Source: Kryptolebias marmoratus (Eukaryota; Chordata; Actinopteri; Cyprinodontiformes; Rivulidae). From it: a DNA stretch of 64,000 nucleotides. A model generated the notes under the pieces. That model ran no database searches, was not told the DNA's origin, and worked only from the letters and a program-made list of their open reading frames with translations. The position numbers and the translations under genes were made by a program. The stretch is taken from contig NC_051451.1 of NCBI RefSeq assembly GCF_001649575.2, forward strand, positions 20,211,665-20,275,664. The letters run 5' to 3'. Shown here in pieces: positions 1-13,500 of this stretch (position 1 is the stretch's first letter; each line of letters opens with the position of its first letter).

Positions 1-184
1 CTAGTTATTTCCATGCAGTGTCCAGAAAGAGGTGTTGTTCAGCTTGTAGGGCAGCACAACTGCTTCCACCCACCTCCATCATCATCATCATATGAAATTA
101 CTTTTTGTCACAACAAAAAATAGTGGCTGGTAAAATATTTGAGTGGCTGGTAAAACATTTTTAATTTCCACCCCTGCTCATGAA

Positions 185-410
185 CCACTGGATGCACCTA
201 TTGATGCACCTATAATCATCTGGTGTACATCTATAGATTATCTGTTGGAGTCCATACATTTCAAAATGGCCGTCACAGCCAACTGACCTTAGGAAACGCA
301 TAAATGGGTATAACTCAGCCAATTTTACAGATATTGAGCTAATATTTGGTGTGGTAGTGGCTGAGCATCATCCCCAACACATACTTCAAGGGCTATAAAT
401 TGTATTATAT
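185..410 (+). repeat. Dispersed repeat family, copy A (partial)
   Basis: Copy of a repeat seen four times in this window, all on the plus strand. Shared blocks are the ATGGCCGTCACAGC-type core, TATAACTCAGCCAATTTTACAG, ATATTGAGCTAA, TTTGGTGTGGTAGTGGCTGAG and CATCCCCAACACATACT. This copy lacks most of the head that carries the ATCTCATGAA block. Confidence 0.75.
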
Positions 411-424
411 TTTTGCTTAAAAAC

Positions 425-620
425 TTTATTAATAACTGCTGGAGCTGAGTTAGCAAAATATCTCATGAAACACTGAACGATTTTCAATAAAATTGTCACA
501 AAGTAATCATTGAATGTACATCTTCAACTGATTAACTGCTGAAATTACCTCAATTCAAGATGGCCGCCACAGCTAATAGACAATAGCTAGTACAAAAATG
601 GCTGTAACTCAGTTTAACAG
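425..620 (+). repeat. Dispersed repeat family, copy B (3' truncated)
   Basis: Directly follows copy A in the same orientation. It has the head block AAAATATCTCATGAA, then GTACATCTTCAACTGATTAA, TTCAAGATGGCCGCCACAGC and AAAAATGGCTGTAACTCAGTT, where it stops. It lacks the GAGCTAA/TTTGGTG tail present in the other copies. Confidence 0.75.
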
Positions 621-699
621 TGGTGTTTTGTGTGTTTTGAACCACGCCTCCACAAAATGATCTAAATATGGTACAATGAGTGAGGAGTACAGCATTTAA

Positions 700-3600
700 G
701 GTGATTTGAAATTCAAATAAGTGCTTTGCTTTATTCAAAAATAAAACACTTGTTGATGATTTATGTGGTTTCCAGCTGATTTTCTCATCTAAATTTACTT
801 GTAAAACTAGAGAGACCCTGAATACTGAGTTGTTAAACATTTTCCATCCACTGATGTTTGCCAAATACTAAATCATTTAATTATAACAAAGACAAAATCC
901 CATTTTTTCAATAATATTAATTAGATCCAACACAAAAACATGGTATCTTATTGAAAACACAAATTCACTTCAAACAATTATTTTATTACTTTCAGGTGTT
1001 TTTAACAAGTTTTCTGAATCTATCTTTCGTTTTTAGTTTGTGCTCCTCATTTCTCCCACATAAGCAGACTGATAAATATGAAAACTATAACTATAAAAAC
1101 ATGAACATTTCAGAGTTTGAGCATAAAAAAAGACCTTTCAATAAAGTCATCAGTTTTGTGTCTGTACACCATAAAGATGTAACATAATTGTACTGTAAAG
1201 ATCACATTATCCTTAAGGTCAAATGCTGTGGGTTTTTTTTATATGCAATGATGCTAAAAGCACATTATAGACCATTAGATAAAGTAGGGAGCTTGATATA
1301 ATTAAAATATCCCTTCATATCTGAATATCAAATCCAACCTGCAAACAAAGTGATCTGTGATGAGGGGGAAAAAATGCAAAAGGGCTACACTAAACTACAA
1401 GCTTGTTTTTCTGAATGTAAGATTTGATGCAAGCCTAAAAGGATGTTTGACATGAAGCAGAACTTGCAGCGAGGCAGTAACATGATGATGATCTCTGCAG
1501 CGGGTTTATCAGGGTAGAGGGGTCAGTAAATACAGCAAAACCCTCACTGATCCCAACAAGACTGTTTGGAAGATTATTCCCTAACTATTCCCCCAAAACA
1601 TGAGAGTGGATTTGCAAAAGAGAGTCAGAAAACGAGCCACACAAGGTCTCCATCCGCTCGGTAAGATCTTTTTAAAACTTTAATTAATCCTCACTTATAT
1701 TTGAATGCTGTTCTGAGTCATTCACCAAATTAAAACAAGGTGACAACAAGGTACAAGCTCATGAGCGCTGTAAGAAAAGAAGCCAGTTTTTCCACTTAAC
1801 TGTCCTTGTTGCAAAAGTCGGGGAGCATTACGCATCAGATGGAAAATGAGGCACTGAAAGACAGAGGAAAATCCAGATAAGAGGACAAAGATTATTGTTT
1901 ATTACATCAAGACAAATATATTCTTTTGTTATATTGATTTTTGAAAAAAATCCCCTGATGTGTAATGTGGGCAGGAGGCCAGTACTGACAGAAGAAATGT
2001 CACATCTAACCCTTTATTATCTCTATTTCTCAAGTCTTTTTTTCTTTCCCAGTAAATGTTTCAGTTTCAATCCTTTTCTAACGCTAAACAAATCCAAAAG
2101 ATAATTAACTTTGGTACAAAATCCTCCACGGTATGTCCTGCTTCTCGTTCCAGTTTCTGATTAATTTACTCCAAAAAAAACAAAACCAACTGATTGGTGT
2201 TTTACAATCAACACTAGAGCAGCTAACAACTCTAAACAGGTGATTTTTTTTTATTATTATTAGTTTCCATATCACGCTGAAACATATAAAACAAAACTTG
2301 TTTCTTAACAGCAGGTGATAAATCTCGATTTAACCTGGTCCAGAGTGAAGGCATCTAAATACCGTGCGCTGTAATCAAAGTGAAGCCCACTGGGCAGCGT
2401 CCGCTCCGTTTGAGGGAAGTTTCTCATTTCAGGTTCCCAGGCTGCCAGAGAAATCAATGATTACTCCTGTGTTTATTTATAAAGGCAGCACGTGTGTGTG
2501 TATGTTTAAATATTCTTTTATTTTTACCATAAAACTGATTTTTTTTCAGTACATTAGTGCAAAACATCAGTAACTTACATGTTAGGTGAAGAACACCACT
2601 TACCTAATAAATACTAATAAAAAAATAAGGAACATTTATGTTTTTATGGGTTGCTTAAAGTTACTTTATATCAAAAGTAAACACTGAGTTCTGTTTGAAA
2701 CATCTTCAGATATTTTAATTTGAGGATTTAGCGTTTTGCTCCATTCAACAAAAATAGTTTTGATGCAAAGTATAAGTGGAAGTTTATCATATTACAAAAC
2801 TATCATTTATGCAATGTTTAAGGTTTATCCATAATATTGCATTACTGAGGATCAAATGTTTTGTTTCTTAAAACTAATCTACAAACAGTTAAAATACTTA
2901 TACACAGCAGTGGGCTTTATTATTTAACATCATGAATTAAAATTTAATTAATGAGTCTGAACTTGGTTTGGAAGAATTATGCCGAGCACTTCTAGGCCCA
3001 ATCAGCAGCCCGTTATTCAAATAGTTAAAATCTTAAATAAATCCCAGTCAGCTCCTAAACCCACAGAAAGCTGGCAGAGACACTTTTATGGCTGCAGGCG
3101 AACACAAACGGCACATTACTGCCCTCAGCCGACATACGATGCGTCAGAGCAGCTCAGATGAAGCGTGGGCATTTCCACAAAAACAAACCAAACACAGAAC
3201 CAATAAATTTAAAACATATTGCTTTTAAAGCTTCACATTTTGATTTTTGATGCCAAAATTGACATTTGATGCGGAGAAAACATAAAATAAGGACTGCGTC
3301 TGAAAAGAAGACATAAAAGGTTTCACAGCCCCACCTTAAAAAGGACTTTAAACGTGGGAATAATTCTGTAAAGGACAAATAAATCAGCTGAAAGAAAAGT
3401 TTTCATTGTTAAAATCTTTGGTTTTCACACATATTTACAGATCTTTCAGCATCGTTTTAGACAATCAATAAAATCTGTAAATATTACTTTGGCTTAAATT
3501 AACACGCTCAATGCAAGTTTTCCTTAAATTTTAAATGCAAAAATACAGATACACTTAAAAAAAAAGCACTAATTTTTCCATTCTGTATGCGACAAATATT

Positions 3601-5246
3601 ATCTGCTTTCACGGTCCTCTAAATAATATCAAACAGACAGATTTAGTTTTTAATTTTTTAATTAAAAACAAACACTTGTGACAAAAATATAAAAACACCA
3701 CACTTTAAAATAAAGGGTCTATTTTATCTTTTGTACTGAAAGGTTTAGTGTTGAACAAGCATGTTTTTTGTTTTTTTTAATTTGCCTCAATTTAACAAAT
3801 CAGTCGGAGGAGAAAAAACAAAAGGCTTAAATTGCTCTTTTTCTGGGAACGCACGGTTTGTTTTCAGTAAAACAAGCTTCTGATATGTAGACTCGTCAAC
3901 ATTAATTCAAAAGGGGGGGCCTAACACGACAGCAAACAGCTGACATGAACTTTGGTCTGAAACTACACAACAACAGTTTTAAAACAAAAAAAAAGGAAAT
4001 CATTGTTTGCCATGACGGTTCTATAACAGCAACAAACATCTAAAAATTATTACCTGGACATAGAAGGAATGTAGTGCTGGTTCTTTTTTTCTTTCCAAGC
4101 CTCACAAAATGAACAAACATTTAAAAATAAAACAAATAACATCAACAGCATCTTCATCGATTCATCAGTTAGGGCCAAAAATAACAAATAAAACTTGGAT
4201 TAAGCTACGCATTAGTTGCTCGGTCCATTTATAAATAGTTTGTAAATTACAAGTAGACTTCGGACATATTGCCTGCTCATAAATCTACAGACAGTGTTTT
4301 GGCACGACATGTGGCGGTAATATTCGTAGGACGATTTATTCGCCGGTTCTTCGGGAGCGACTCTAAACTGTTCCAGGGCCGTGGAAGTTGTTCCGACACG
4401 CCGAGCTGGCAAACTACAAACCTGCGTTAGCTTAACCATCTGGTAAGATTTAGAAAATAGACAGCTGGGCTTATATGCAATTACATTAACCATTTACAAA
4501 AAAAAAAAAAACACAGTCCAGCAGTTTATTTAGGGTATCTTCTGTAGAAGAGGTAAGCTGAATCTGACCGACATTTTCTTTTTTCCTTTGTTTCATCCCT
4601 GGATGAAAGAAATGCATTTTAACGCATCTGGATGCACGAATCTTAAAAATTATATTACATCCTATTTCTACCTTTTAAGCACAAAAGGCTTCTGTATTTC
4701 AGATGTTCCTGTTGTCCCTCACAGGACCGTAACAGGCTCCCACTGCGGCTAGCTGCTGCACAGACTCTTTGCTTATTTAAGTTATCGTTAGATGCAAATT
4801 GCAGCTCAGCTCTCAGTCGTACTCCTGAACTCGGCGGTAGTGTGTGCGTGTGTGCAGCTATGGCCCATTAAAATAACAAAAAGCCAAATAAAGTTACAGA
4901 AAGCAGAATGGTCTGAGTGAGTTACAGCTGAGGATCAAAGTTTCAGTAAATGATTGCTTTGTTTTGACCGTTTTATCCCCCTAGAACAGCCTGACAGAAG
5001 AGACTTTTACACATTTTTAACTGTATAAAGATGGGAATAGAGTACACAAGGTGATTTACAAGGTATACAGTGTGAGGAACTGCCCCGTACGTGGGGCTTG
5101 TGAACAGATTTTGTGGCTCTGAGTTTGAAGAGGCGACCTACTGAAAAAAAACAAAAAACAGAAGAGCTGAGAGATTTGTTGAGCAGCGACACTGAATCAG
5201 GGAAAGTTTGTACGAACAAGTCAGTTTGCAGTCAGTCCACTTGTTC
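700..5246. other. Region downstream of xpo5, no gene seen
   Basis: AT-rich sequence with many short A and T runs. The part next to 5246 must be the xpo5 3' UTR; how far it reaches is unclear. I found no conserved protein, RNA gene or splice-linked exons on either strand. Open frames here (for example 5113-5361 plus, overlapping the last xpo5 exon) are chance or antisense. Confidence 0.6.
4525..4530 (-). terminator. Candidate xpo5 polyadenylation signal
   Basis: TTTATT on the plus strand is AATAAA on the xpo5 strand, about 720 nt beyond the stop codon. It is followed on the transcript strand by a T-run (A-run at 4498-4511 on the plus strand), which could act as a downstream U-rich element. 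Other AATAAA-like hexamers occur further downstream, so the real end is uncertain. Confidence 0.35.
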
Positions 5247-7505
5247 CTACAGGGCGTTATTCTCTGGGGCGAAAAGAGCTGCGAGGCCCAGTGATTCAGT
5301 CTCCACTATATCCTTGTCTGGCTTCGGCTTTTTAAAGAGCGATGGAAGATTGCGGATGTGAACCTCCTTCCTGAATTGCTGGCACAGAGCTTTCTGTTAG
5401 CAGGGGAACAGGGAGAGGAGAGGTTATTCAGAGCTGCAGCTGAGAATTTCTCTAGATTGTACAGCGCTGTCGGGCTGAGGCACATTTTCTGCCGCTGAGA
5501 AGAGAAGATTTACAGTACAGACAGAATCACACTGCTGAGTCGCGCTGCAAGAGCAGCCTCTGATCAGAGGAGCGGGAAACGCTTGGAAATACAAGTGCAG
5601 CACTGCTCTCTAGTGGTTAAATTATGGCATTACCCCAACAATCCCCGCAATGAGCTTCTTGAACTGGTCCTTCTTTTTCTTCTCTCCGAGCCTCTGGCCC
5701 TTCGGAGCCACGAGCCTTTGATCGAACTGGTCCAGAGCTTCGGTACTGATGTTTGGGATTTGGGCCATCACTGCTCTCAGCTCCAAGTAGCGAGGCCGCT
5801 GACACAGACGGACAGAGAGACGTCGTAAAGACAAGCACTTAGCCCAAGCATTTCTCTTGAAAACGAGACAAAACGAAGTAGGTGTGGCAGAGGAGATTAT
5901 TGTCACGATCCTCACCAGGTTTTCATAGATGAGCAGGGCCAGATGAGAGAGGGTCGCGTTGCAGACGTCATGCTGCCCGTGAATATAAAGTCCTTTCAGA
6001 ACGCTGGTGAAGAACCACGTGACTGCTTCGGGAAGAAGGTTTCCACCCACAGCCTAAAGAGAGAATGAAAGTGGAAACTCACAGGTGGCAAAAAACTTAA
6101 ATAACTGGAAGTTTAGCATGTTTATTATGAAAACATATGAAGAAAAAAAAAGGTCAAAATACTGAAAATAACTTGACAAAATGATATCACTTTAAGCACA
6201 TAAGTCAAATCTCTGCATAACTTAAACCTCCCTGATTATTTTACACACTCACCTCATCAGGAGAAATTATTTTGTGATATTTTAGGTCTAGAAAGAAGAT
6301 CTCAAAGCACTTAGTTTAGCTCTTTTTAAGGTTCTGATTGGTCACATTTAAAAACAAAGCAACCTGAGTTTAAATGTGAAACAACAGTTAAAGTATAAAC
6401 ATGTATCAGGTGTGTTACCTGGCGTAGGAGCGTCCAGCAGACCACGGACGCAGTGCGATGACAGTTAGTGGCGTCCTTCCATGACAGCGAGGTGAAAGCA
6501 AGCGTCAACAGTGACATGTAGATGTTCTGAGAGAGGAAGAGCAGAAATCCTGAGTTTATACACGGCTATTAAAAAAAAAAAAAAAGTGTGGCTCTCTGAA
6601 GGTTGCACCTCCGACCGACCTCATCTTTGATCATACACTTTCCAAATTCAGTCAGCTCCTCTGTGGGCTGCGGGGAAGACACCAGCTGCGCCGAATCCAT
6701 CATCATCTCCTCTTCTGTAAGAACACAATTCAAACAGAACAAGCACTTTTTTTCAGACTGGAGAAAGAAAAAAAGAAGAAGTTTAAGTATGATTTTCCTC
6801 TTACCATCGATTTCCTCCTTGTTTGCTGCAGGTTCAGGCACTTTTTTGGAAATACAACTGACAGCTAAAAGAAAAGGAAGAAGATTAACTCCAGTCTGCA
6901 CTTAATCCACCGTCTCAGGAAAAAAAAAAAGAAAAAGAAAAACCTGATCAGGCAGTTGTGAGCAGCTCCCTAAAAGTCCCACAAATCATTCTTTCTCGTG
7001 CCTTTTAACAATGTGGAAAAATCTCCTTCGTGACTTACTTCTTGCCCAAGGCAGCTGATCTTAAACAGAAACACATTTTATGGCTGAACGAGGTGTGAGA
7101 CAACTGACCAATCAAAAAGAACAGATTCTGCTTGCTGAAATTTATCAGGTCACAAAGCAGAGGTGTGAAGTATTTCCTGTCAGTTTTCTTGCAAGGACTA
7201 CAGTTTATGAATCCTAATGTGCTTGTGCCGAACGAGACAGAAACCGACTGATGTACCAACATACATGTTGAGTCAATGTGTCTTTTTTCTCATTTTGACG
7301 GGGGGTTAGGACTGTTTTATCCAAAAACAGAGCTGCCTCTTCTCTGTATGCTACAAGTGGACTGCAAAAAAAAAGATGAATAAAAAGTTGCTTACTGAGA
7401 AGATCCAAAACCTCCCTGGTGAGTAGACGTAGGATCTCCTCCTCCAACATCTCCTGCGTCACCTGACTGTCCTGACAGAGCTCCGGCTCTTCCTCATCTT
7501 CTCCA
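5247..7505 (-). other. xpo5: xpo5 exon map, exons 26-32
   Basis: Coding exons in transcript order: 26, 7396-7505; 27, 6805-6864; 28, 6620-6714; 29, 6419-6526; 30, 5916-6053; 31, 5634-5798; 32, 5247-5393 with stop codon TAG at 5247-5249. Exons 26-28 code for an acidic, variable linker (GEDEEEPELCQDS and EEEMMMDSAQ), where the family is also acidic. Exons 29-31 restore strong conservation (SLSWKDATNCHRTAS, DAVTW-like EAVTWFFTSVLKGL, RPRYLELRAVMAQIP). Exon 31 ends in a lysine-rich helix (GEKKKKDQFKKLIAG). Confidence 0.93.
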
Positions 7506-10500
7506 CTATAAAAAAAACAAACAAAAAAACAAGACCATCAGTAACTCCACATCTTCATTTTATATTCATCCATCTTCTGCTGCTTATTCATGGTCAGGCT
7601 GAGGAGGCAACAGGTCAGGAGAGAAACCCAGACCTCCCTCTCCCCAGCTTCTCCTGAGGGACCCCCAAGGTGTTCCCAGGTCAGAGAGGATACAGAATCC
7701 CTTCAGTGAGTTCTGGGTCTGCCTCAGGATCTCCTCCCAGTAGGACGTGCCCAGCAAACCTCCAAAGGGAGGCGTCCAGGAGGCATCCTAATCGCACGCT
7801 TGAACCAACTGACTCCTCTGGATGCGAAGTAGCAGCAGCTCTACTCTGAGCTCCCCCCAGATGACGGAGCTCCTAACTTTATCCCTAAGGCTGAGCTCCA
7901 GCCGCCCTACGAAGGAAGCTCATTTCAGCCGCTTGTATCTGGTCTCTCGTTCTTTCGGTCATGACTATAGACAAGGGACCACAGATGAGAGACTACTTCA
8001 CTGTGACAGACCAAAGCAACGCCCCCATTACTGTGGACCAGACCCAGATCCCACGGTCCATCTCCTGCTCCATCCTTTCATCACCTAAGGTAATCAGTAA
8101 GGAAGGAGCACTCCACTCCTTTCCAGTTGAGAACCACGTCCTCAGACTTAGAGCTGAAGGTTGTGGCCTGAAGACGCCAACAGAACCACATCTACTGCAA
8201 AAAGCAGAGACAAGACCTTGAAGTTCCAAAACCAGATGCCCTCCTTTTCACAACTGCGCCTCGAGACTCCATCAAACAGGATCAGAGACGAGGGACAGCC
8301 CTGATGGAGTCCAACCTGAACGAGAAGAACAAGTCTCGACTTTGTGCCTAGACGTAGGATCTCTGCCTCCAACATCCCCTGCCACATCTACTGCACATCT
8401 ACAGAGCTCCTGCTCTTCCTCATCTTCTCCACTATGGATGCGGTCGCAGCTCCTGCTTTGGTTATACAGGGACTGGATAGACCTTTAAAGCAACAATGGC
8501 ACCCCTTACACCCACAGCACCCCCCGGGGAACACGTCTTAAGCCTTCTCCAGATCTACAAAACACATGTAGACCGGAGAGTCAAACTCCCATGACCCTCT
8601 TAGCAAGCCTCCATTTATATCCTAAGGATTACTGAAAAATCAATGAACTGCAGATATTCAGAGTTCTATCAAATAGTGTGAGCAGCATTTTGTATTTCTG
8701 GTCTTTCAACATTCAGTTTTCAAATAAATAAAACAAAAGCAAACAACAGTTTTACAGCAGCTTACTTTACAGATGTCCTCTGACTGATCACTTGCCACTT
8801 GACGTTAAGTCTCTGTAATTTGAAGCAGAAGTACAGAGGATAAATAAATGTGGTTGAGCACATCCAGAATAAATACAGATCGGGACTCTGACCCGCAACA
8901 TGTAGGCGAACAGAGGACCCAGCAGAGGGCGTAGTACACTCTCAAAGTACTCCGGAGGACAGGAAATCACCAGCTGCTTCAAAAACAGTCGTATACACTT
9001 GTTAAGGGAAATCAGTTTACATAAAAAGAGCTTTTTTAAACTTTAAATAAAGAAGGTCTGCAGGAGTCTGAGGGAAAAAACTGCCTGCACAAAATGTAAA
9101 CTTCTCAAACACCAAATGAGGCAGGAAAAGAGAAAAACCTAATAATTCAAAAGGTCTACAAATGAAAAAGGATATGAAGCATTGGGCGAAGTCTGTGGTC
9201 AGTGAGGTGGTCGAGGGAGGAAAAAACGGACTCTGTTATTCCTTCACACAGCTTGTCAATGGTGTAAAACTCCTGCTGCAGGGATGGGCCTGCACAGCCC
9301 AGGATGTGGAAGCTGCAGGAGCAAAAAGAGCAAAGGCTCAGAGGCAAAAGAAATCTGAGGCATGATGGAAAGCATGACACGTGCCACAAATTAGGTAGTT
9401 TAAAATAAAAAAAAAATATTGCAAATTAAAAAACACACACCAGCTTTCATATAATGAGCTGAAAAACCCCTGCATGCGTTCCAGACTGCTTTTATGCACC
9501 GGAGTGCCGTAAATATCCAGAGGCTGCTGAAAGAGACCTAGAAAAAAAAAAAATATATATATAAAAAACAGTAAGATAACTGTAATATATTAATATGACT
9601 GTCCTTGTAGGGAAAATGCCAAATGCAGAACGCTCTTCTTACTAAGAATTATGTTTTTTTCTCCCTCCATCACGTCAAAGGCTCTGGTGAAAGTCTCGCT
9701 GAGACGAGCCATGTTCTCCGGTACGAACAGAGAGTTTTGAGTCCTGCAGTGCAAAAATGAACAAGAGTTACCGACACAGTCACAGAATTAACATTTGAAA
9801 GCATCTTTGGAACAAATCAGGTAACCAGTCTGGTCCACGTTTAAATTAAACGTAGTGAGCTTATGTACCATATCAGAGCTAGTAGGTTGGGCAAAAAGGC
9901 CAGGAACTGTGCAGCGCAGGGGTTTCTGTAGATGGGGGCTCCAGCAGAGGTGTAACCCACCACAAAACCCCCAGCTTTGGCTTCTTCTAGATCTGCAGGC
10001 CAGCGGGCACGCCTCACCACCCCCATCATGGCGTACATACAGAAGCTCAGCTAGGATGAGGAAAAGAAGACATGTAATATCGCTTCCTACAAATGATTTT
10101 TAGCATTCGGACACAAATAACTTCAAATCAGTCTGCAGCTTTGGTCAAAAGTAAAAGCTGACAATAGAAAAGTTAAAATTCAGTGATTGAATTTAGTCTG
10201 TCTTGCAAGTGTTCTTTGCTAATGCAGCAAACAACCATAGACACTGTAACTAAAGGAGAATGAACTATATTTGTTGGGTGTAACGATACATGTATTCGTA
10301 CTGAACCATCATCGAAAAGATGTCTCGGACGAATGCAGAAACCAGACGATGCCTACGTTAGTCTAAACTAATCCAAACTAAAGTACGGCCTCCTTCACGT
10401 ATGCGCCGAGCGTGCTGCGGGGATAAAACCCAGAGCTGGGATGTACAAACTGCACCAAAGTTCAACACTGTCTCCTGGAAGTACATTGTTTTTTCAGCTG

Positions 10501-13500
10501 TAGATTGAGTGCTGAGAGCCAAACCGAAAATCATAAAACTAAAGGAGAGAAGACTGTGCGTTTTTACTTCTGATTGGATGAGCCGAAGTGTGTGACACAC
10601 AGGAGCTTGTGTGCATGACGTTCTGATTGGATACGTTGAGGTACGATCCTGCGATCTGCCCGCATGGCAGCAAGTGGTGCTCAGAGGCCCCCTCCCCCAC
10701 GTGTTTTCAGTCTAGACTTACTCGTCCTCGATGAAGGCTGGCTGTATCTTTGTCGTCACTTTGCTCAGCGACCACTTTATCAGCTCCAACAAAGGACAGG
10801 AACTTGACGGGGTCCCAAACCACACTGAAAACCAGCAACAAACACAAGATGATCTCTCGTAATGTTTAAAACACACTGCGTACAATTTTAGGACAAAAAA
10901 AAATACAATCCCACACCTCTTCAGCTCTTCCGAGGTCCACTCTGCCATCATTGGAGCCACCAGTTCGTCTAGAAAAGTCTTTTGCTTTTCAAAGTCTTTA
11001 AACTGGTTCGAGATGAGCACCAGAGCTTCTATCAGGGAACATTTCTCCAGGTAAGTCAGAACTTTGTCGCCTGAAAACAGCGATTTTACATCGCTGTAAA
11101 ACGAGTCAAAGCAAGGCTGTGAAAAAAAAAAACGCTAAAGTCACTCATCGCACACCTAATATGCAATAATATTTTATTTAAAATCGGGATAGAAAGACTT
11201 TTACCAAGAGGAAATGTGGGTAGTCCCGGCAAATTTTGATTACAGAAGAGCAGGCCTGTCTCCTCACGTTCTTTACAGCTCGAGTCCAAGACTCCTGGAA
11301 ACAGAAGTTTTCCTTTAATTTTGGACAAAGTATAAAGAAAAATGACAACATTCACTTCTGAAAAGACAAACTTACCCTGTCTTCCATATCAGTTTCAAAT
11401 GTGATAGCCTTAAACAGCTGCAGAGCCAAAACAACAGGAGTTAATCAAAGAGAAGCATTTTAAACTTTTGGCGCAGACACAAAAACAACGACTAACTTAA
11501 CAGTCAGATGCTTAAACATCATCCAATTAAAGTCAAAGTTCTTACAGTAAGACATGCTTGATAAGGAATAATTACGGATCTGACCTCGGAGAGGACCTGT
11601 GGCAGGAACTGTGATCTGTGGACGACAAACGGGAAGAGGGCGAAGATGTTGCTGAGCACACAGGACAGGATGAGCGGATCTCTGGTTTTGTAGCTCAGCA
11701 GGGCCTGCAGCAGCTCCATACTCTGATCGATCGGCAACTTCTACACAGAGCGAGGCAAGAGAAGACCTCACGTTGGTATGGATCCCATTACTCAGGGATT
11801 GTTTTCAAACACGTTGCTTTAATTCTGGGATTGGTTATGGTTTTGTCACCTCATCGTTCAAACTTTTGAAGATCTGAGACGTGACACACTCCATAAAGAC
11901 GGTGGCTGCATCCCACTGGATGACGGATGGAGACAGCAGAGAGCACATGCCCTCTGGGGTCTTAGCTGTAAAAATGGGAAGCACGGTTAACCTTATGCAA
12001 ATAAAAATTTACAAATAACAAAAAAAATCTATTTTGACTTTGTGCAGTATAGTCTTTAACATTAATATTTTGGTATGACACATTTTTAAGTCACAATAAA
12101 TTAAACAGAGTTGATTTTTTTTTTTGTGGCTGAGAACACGCCGCCATTTAAGGCCTTCATTTCTGCAAAATTCATTTAATGCTTTTTAATGCCCCTTGTG
12201 TCAAGAATGAGATTCAGCACTTACACTTGGTGTCTCCAGGATCAATTGGACTGGCGATCTGAAACTGTAACCACTCCGCTGCTGTCTGGAAGGCCTCTAG
12301 AGGAACAATGTGACTTACGCATCTCACAATATCCATCTGCTGGGATCGATAAGCTTTAAAGAGTAGAGAATAAAAAGTAAAAGATCAGAGGCATTTATTC
12401 TGAAAAGTGTTAATACGAGTCAATAGCACCTACCAATAAAGAACGAGTTGAAGTCTTCGTCGCTGTCAAAGTCCATACGGGAGTACTCACAACTTGGGCT
12501 GTCGTTCCGAGAAGGAAAGCCAGACTGAAAACATAAATAAAATAAAGGTTTGCTTGTTTCCTAGTTACCCCGAGAATGATGCTGATAACCGGTGTCTCAC
12601 CCTAACAAGCGTGGTCATTGAAGCTTTGAGGTATCTCATGGCCATTTCCACAACAACTGGGACTTTAGACAGAGTCTCATGTTTGAACAAAGTCGACCAC
12701 GTTGGCCCAGTGCAGGATTTTAAAAACTGCAGAAAAGAGTGGGAGAAAAAAAAATTATTGCACAACTTTTATGTTTACTCAAAATGCGTACTATGAGGGT
12801 TTAGATGAGAAAAATCCATTACTAAGAAATAGTAGCTCACCACACTGGAATGCATAGTGAAGGCAAATAAGGCATCTAAGTACTTGCTGAGATTTGGCGG
12901 TACTTCGACCTGCACATTTGAACCCTGTGGAGAGATTTCTCACAGTTTAATCATAAAGAGAGCCTACACAGCAACAAGATGTCTCTGATGTTCACACGTC
13001 TGAGAGGTCAACGGTGATATGAACACATAGGGACACACTCACCACCAATGAGCAGAGCTGAAATCCCAGAGCGCACAAGTCCTGACAGAGCCTCTTTAGA
13101 AAAACGTACCGCCGTTCCACCACCTCCACTGCTCTGAAAGCGCACAAAACAACGAAGATACGACAAATAAACGTGACTGGATTAACAGTCGTTACAATTC
13201 TCCGCAATAAAAGGTGAGACAACTTACTGCGATTCGGAGGAATTTGTACATATTGCAAGACAATCTGCTGATCTGCACACAGACACGCACACTTTTAAAC
13301 AACAGTGAAAGGGTCTGACGTTAACGCAGAGTGATACTGGAGCAGCAGCTGTACTCACTGGGCTGCAGAGAGGATGTAGTTGATGGCCACGTCATCAAAG
13401 AGCAGCATGAACGGCTTCCTCTCCTCCAGTTTTCCCTGTAGCAACATGACAGTAAAGACTAAACCTGCTCCCATCGCCCACTGTTTTGTTTAACTTAATT

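Larger units (their letters stand above)
8766..12353 (-). other. xpo5: xpo5 exon map, exons 13-25
   Basis: Coding exons in transcript order: 13, 12225-12353; 14, 11850-11965; 15, 11585-11740; 16, 11376-11417 (42 nt); 17, 11205-11294; 18, 10917-11116; 19, 10722-10824; 20, 9869-10050; 21, 9643-9743; 22, 9441-9537; 23, 9176-9312; 24, 8893-8990; 25, 8766-8812 (47 nt). Exon 19 (serine and aspartate rich, ending DKDTASLHRGR) is the least conserved against what I recall of the human protein; exon 20 (MMGVVRRARWPADLEEAK) is the most conserved. Exons 23 and 24 are joined by the AT-AC intron; only that junction restores the conserved RPML-R-LF reading. Confidence 0.92.

Noticed and set aside
5113..5361. 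Plus-strand 82-codon frame over the xpo5 3' end
   Set aside because: Antisense of the last xpo5 exon and 3' UTR.
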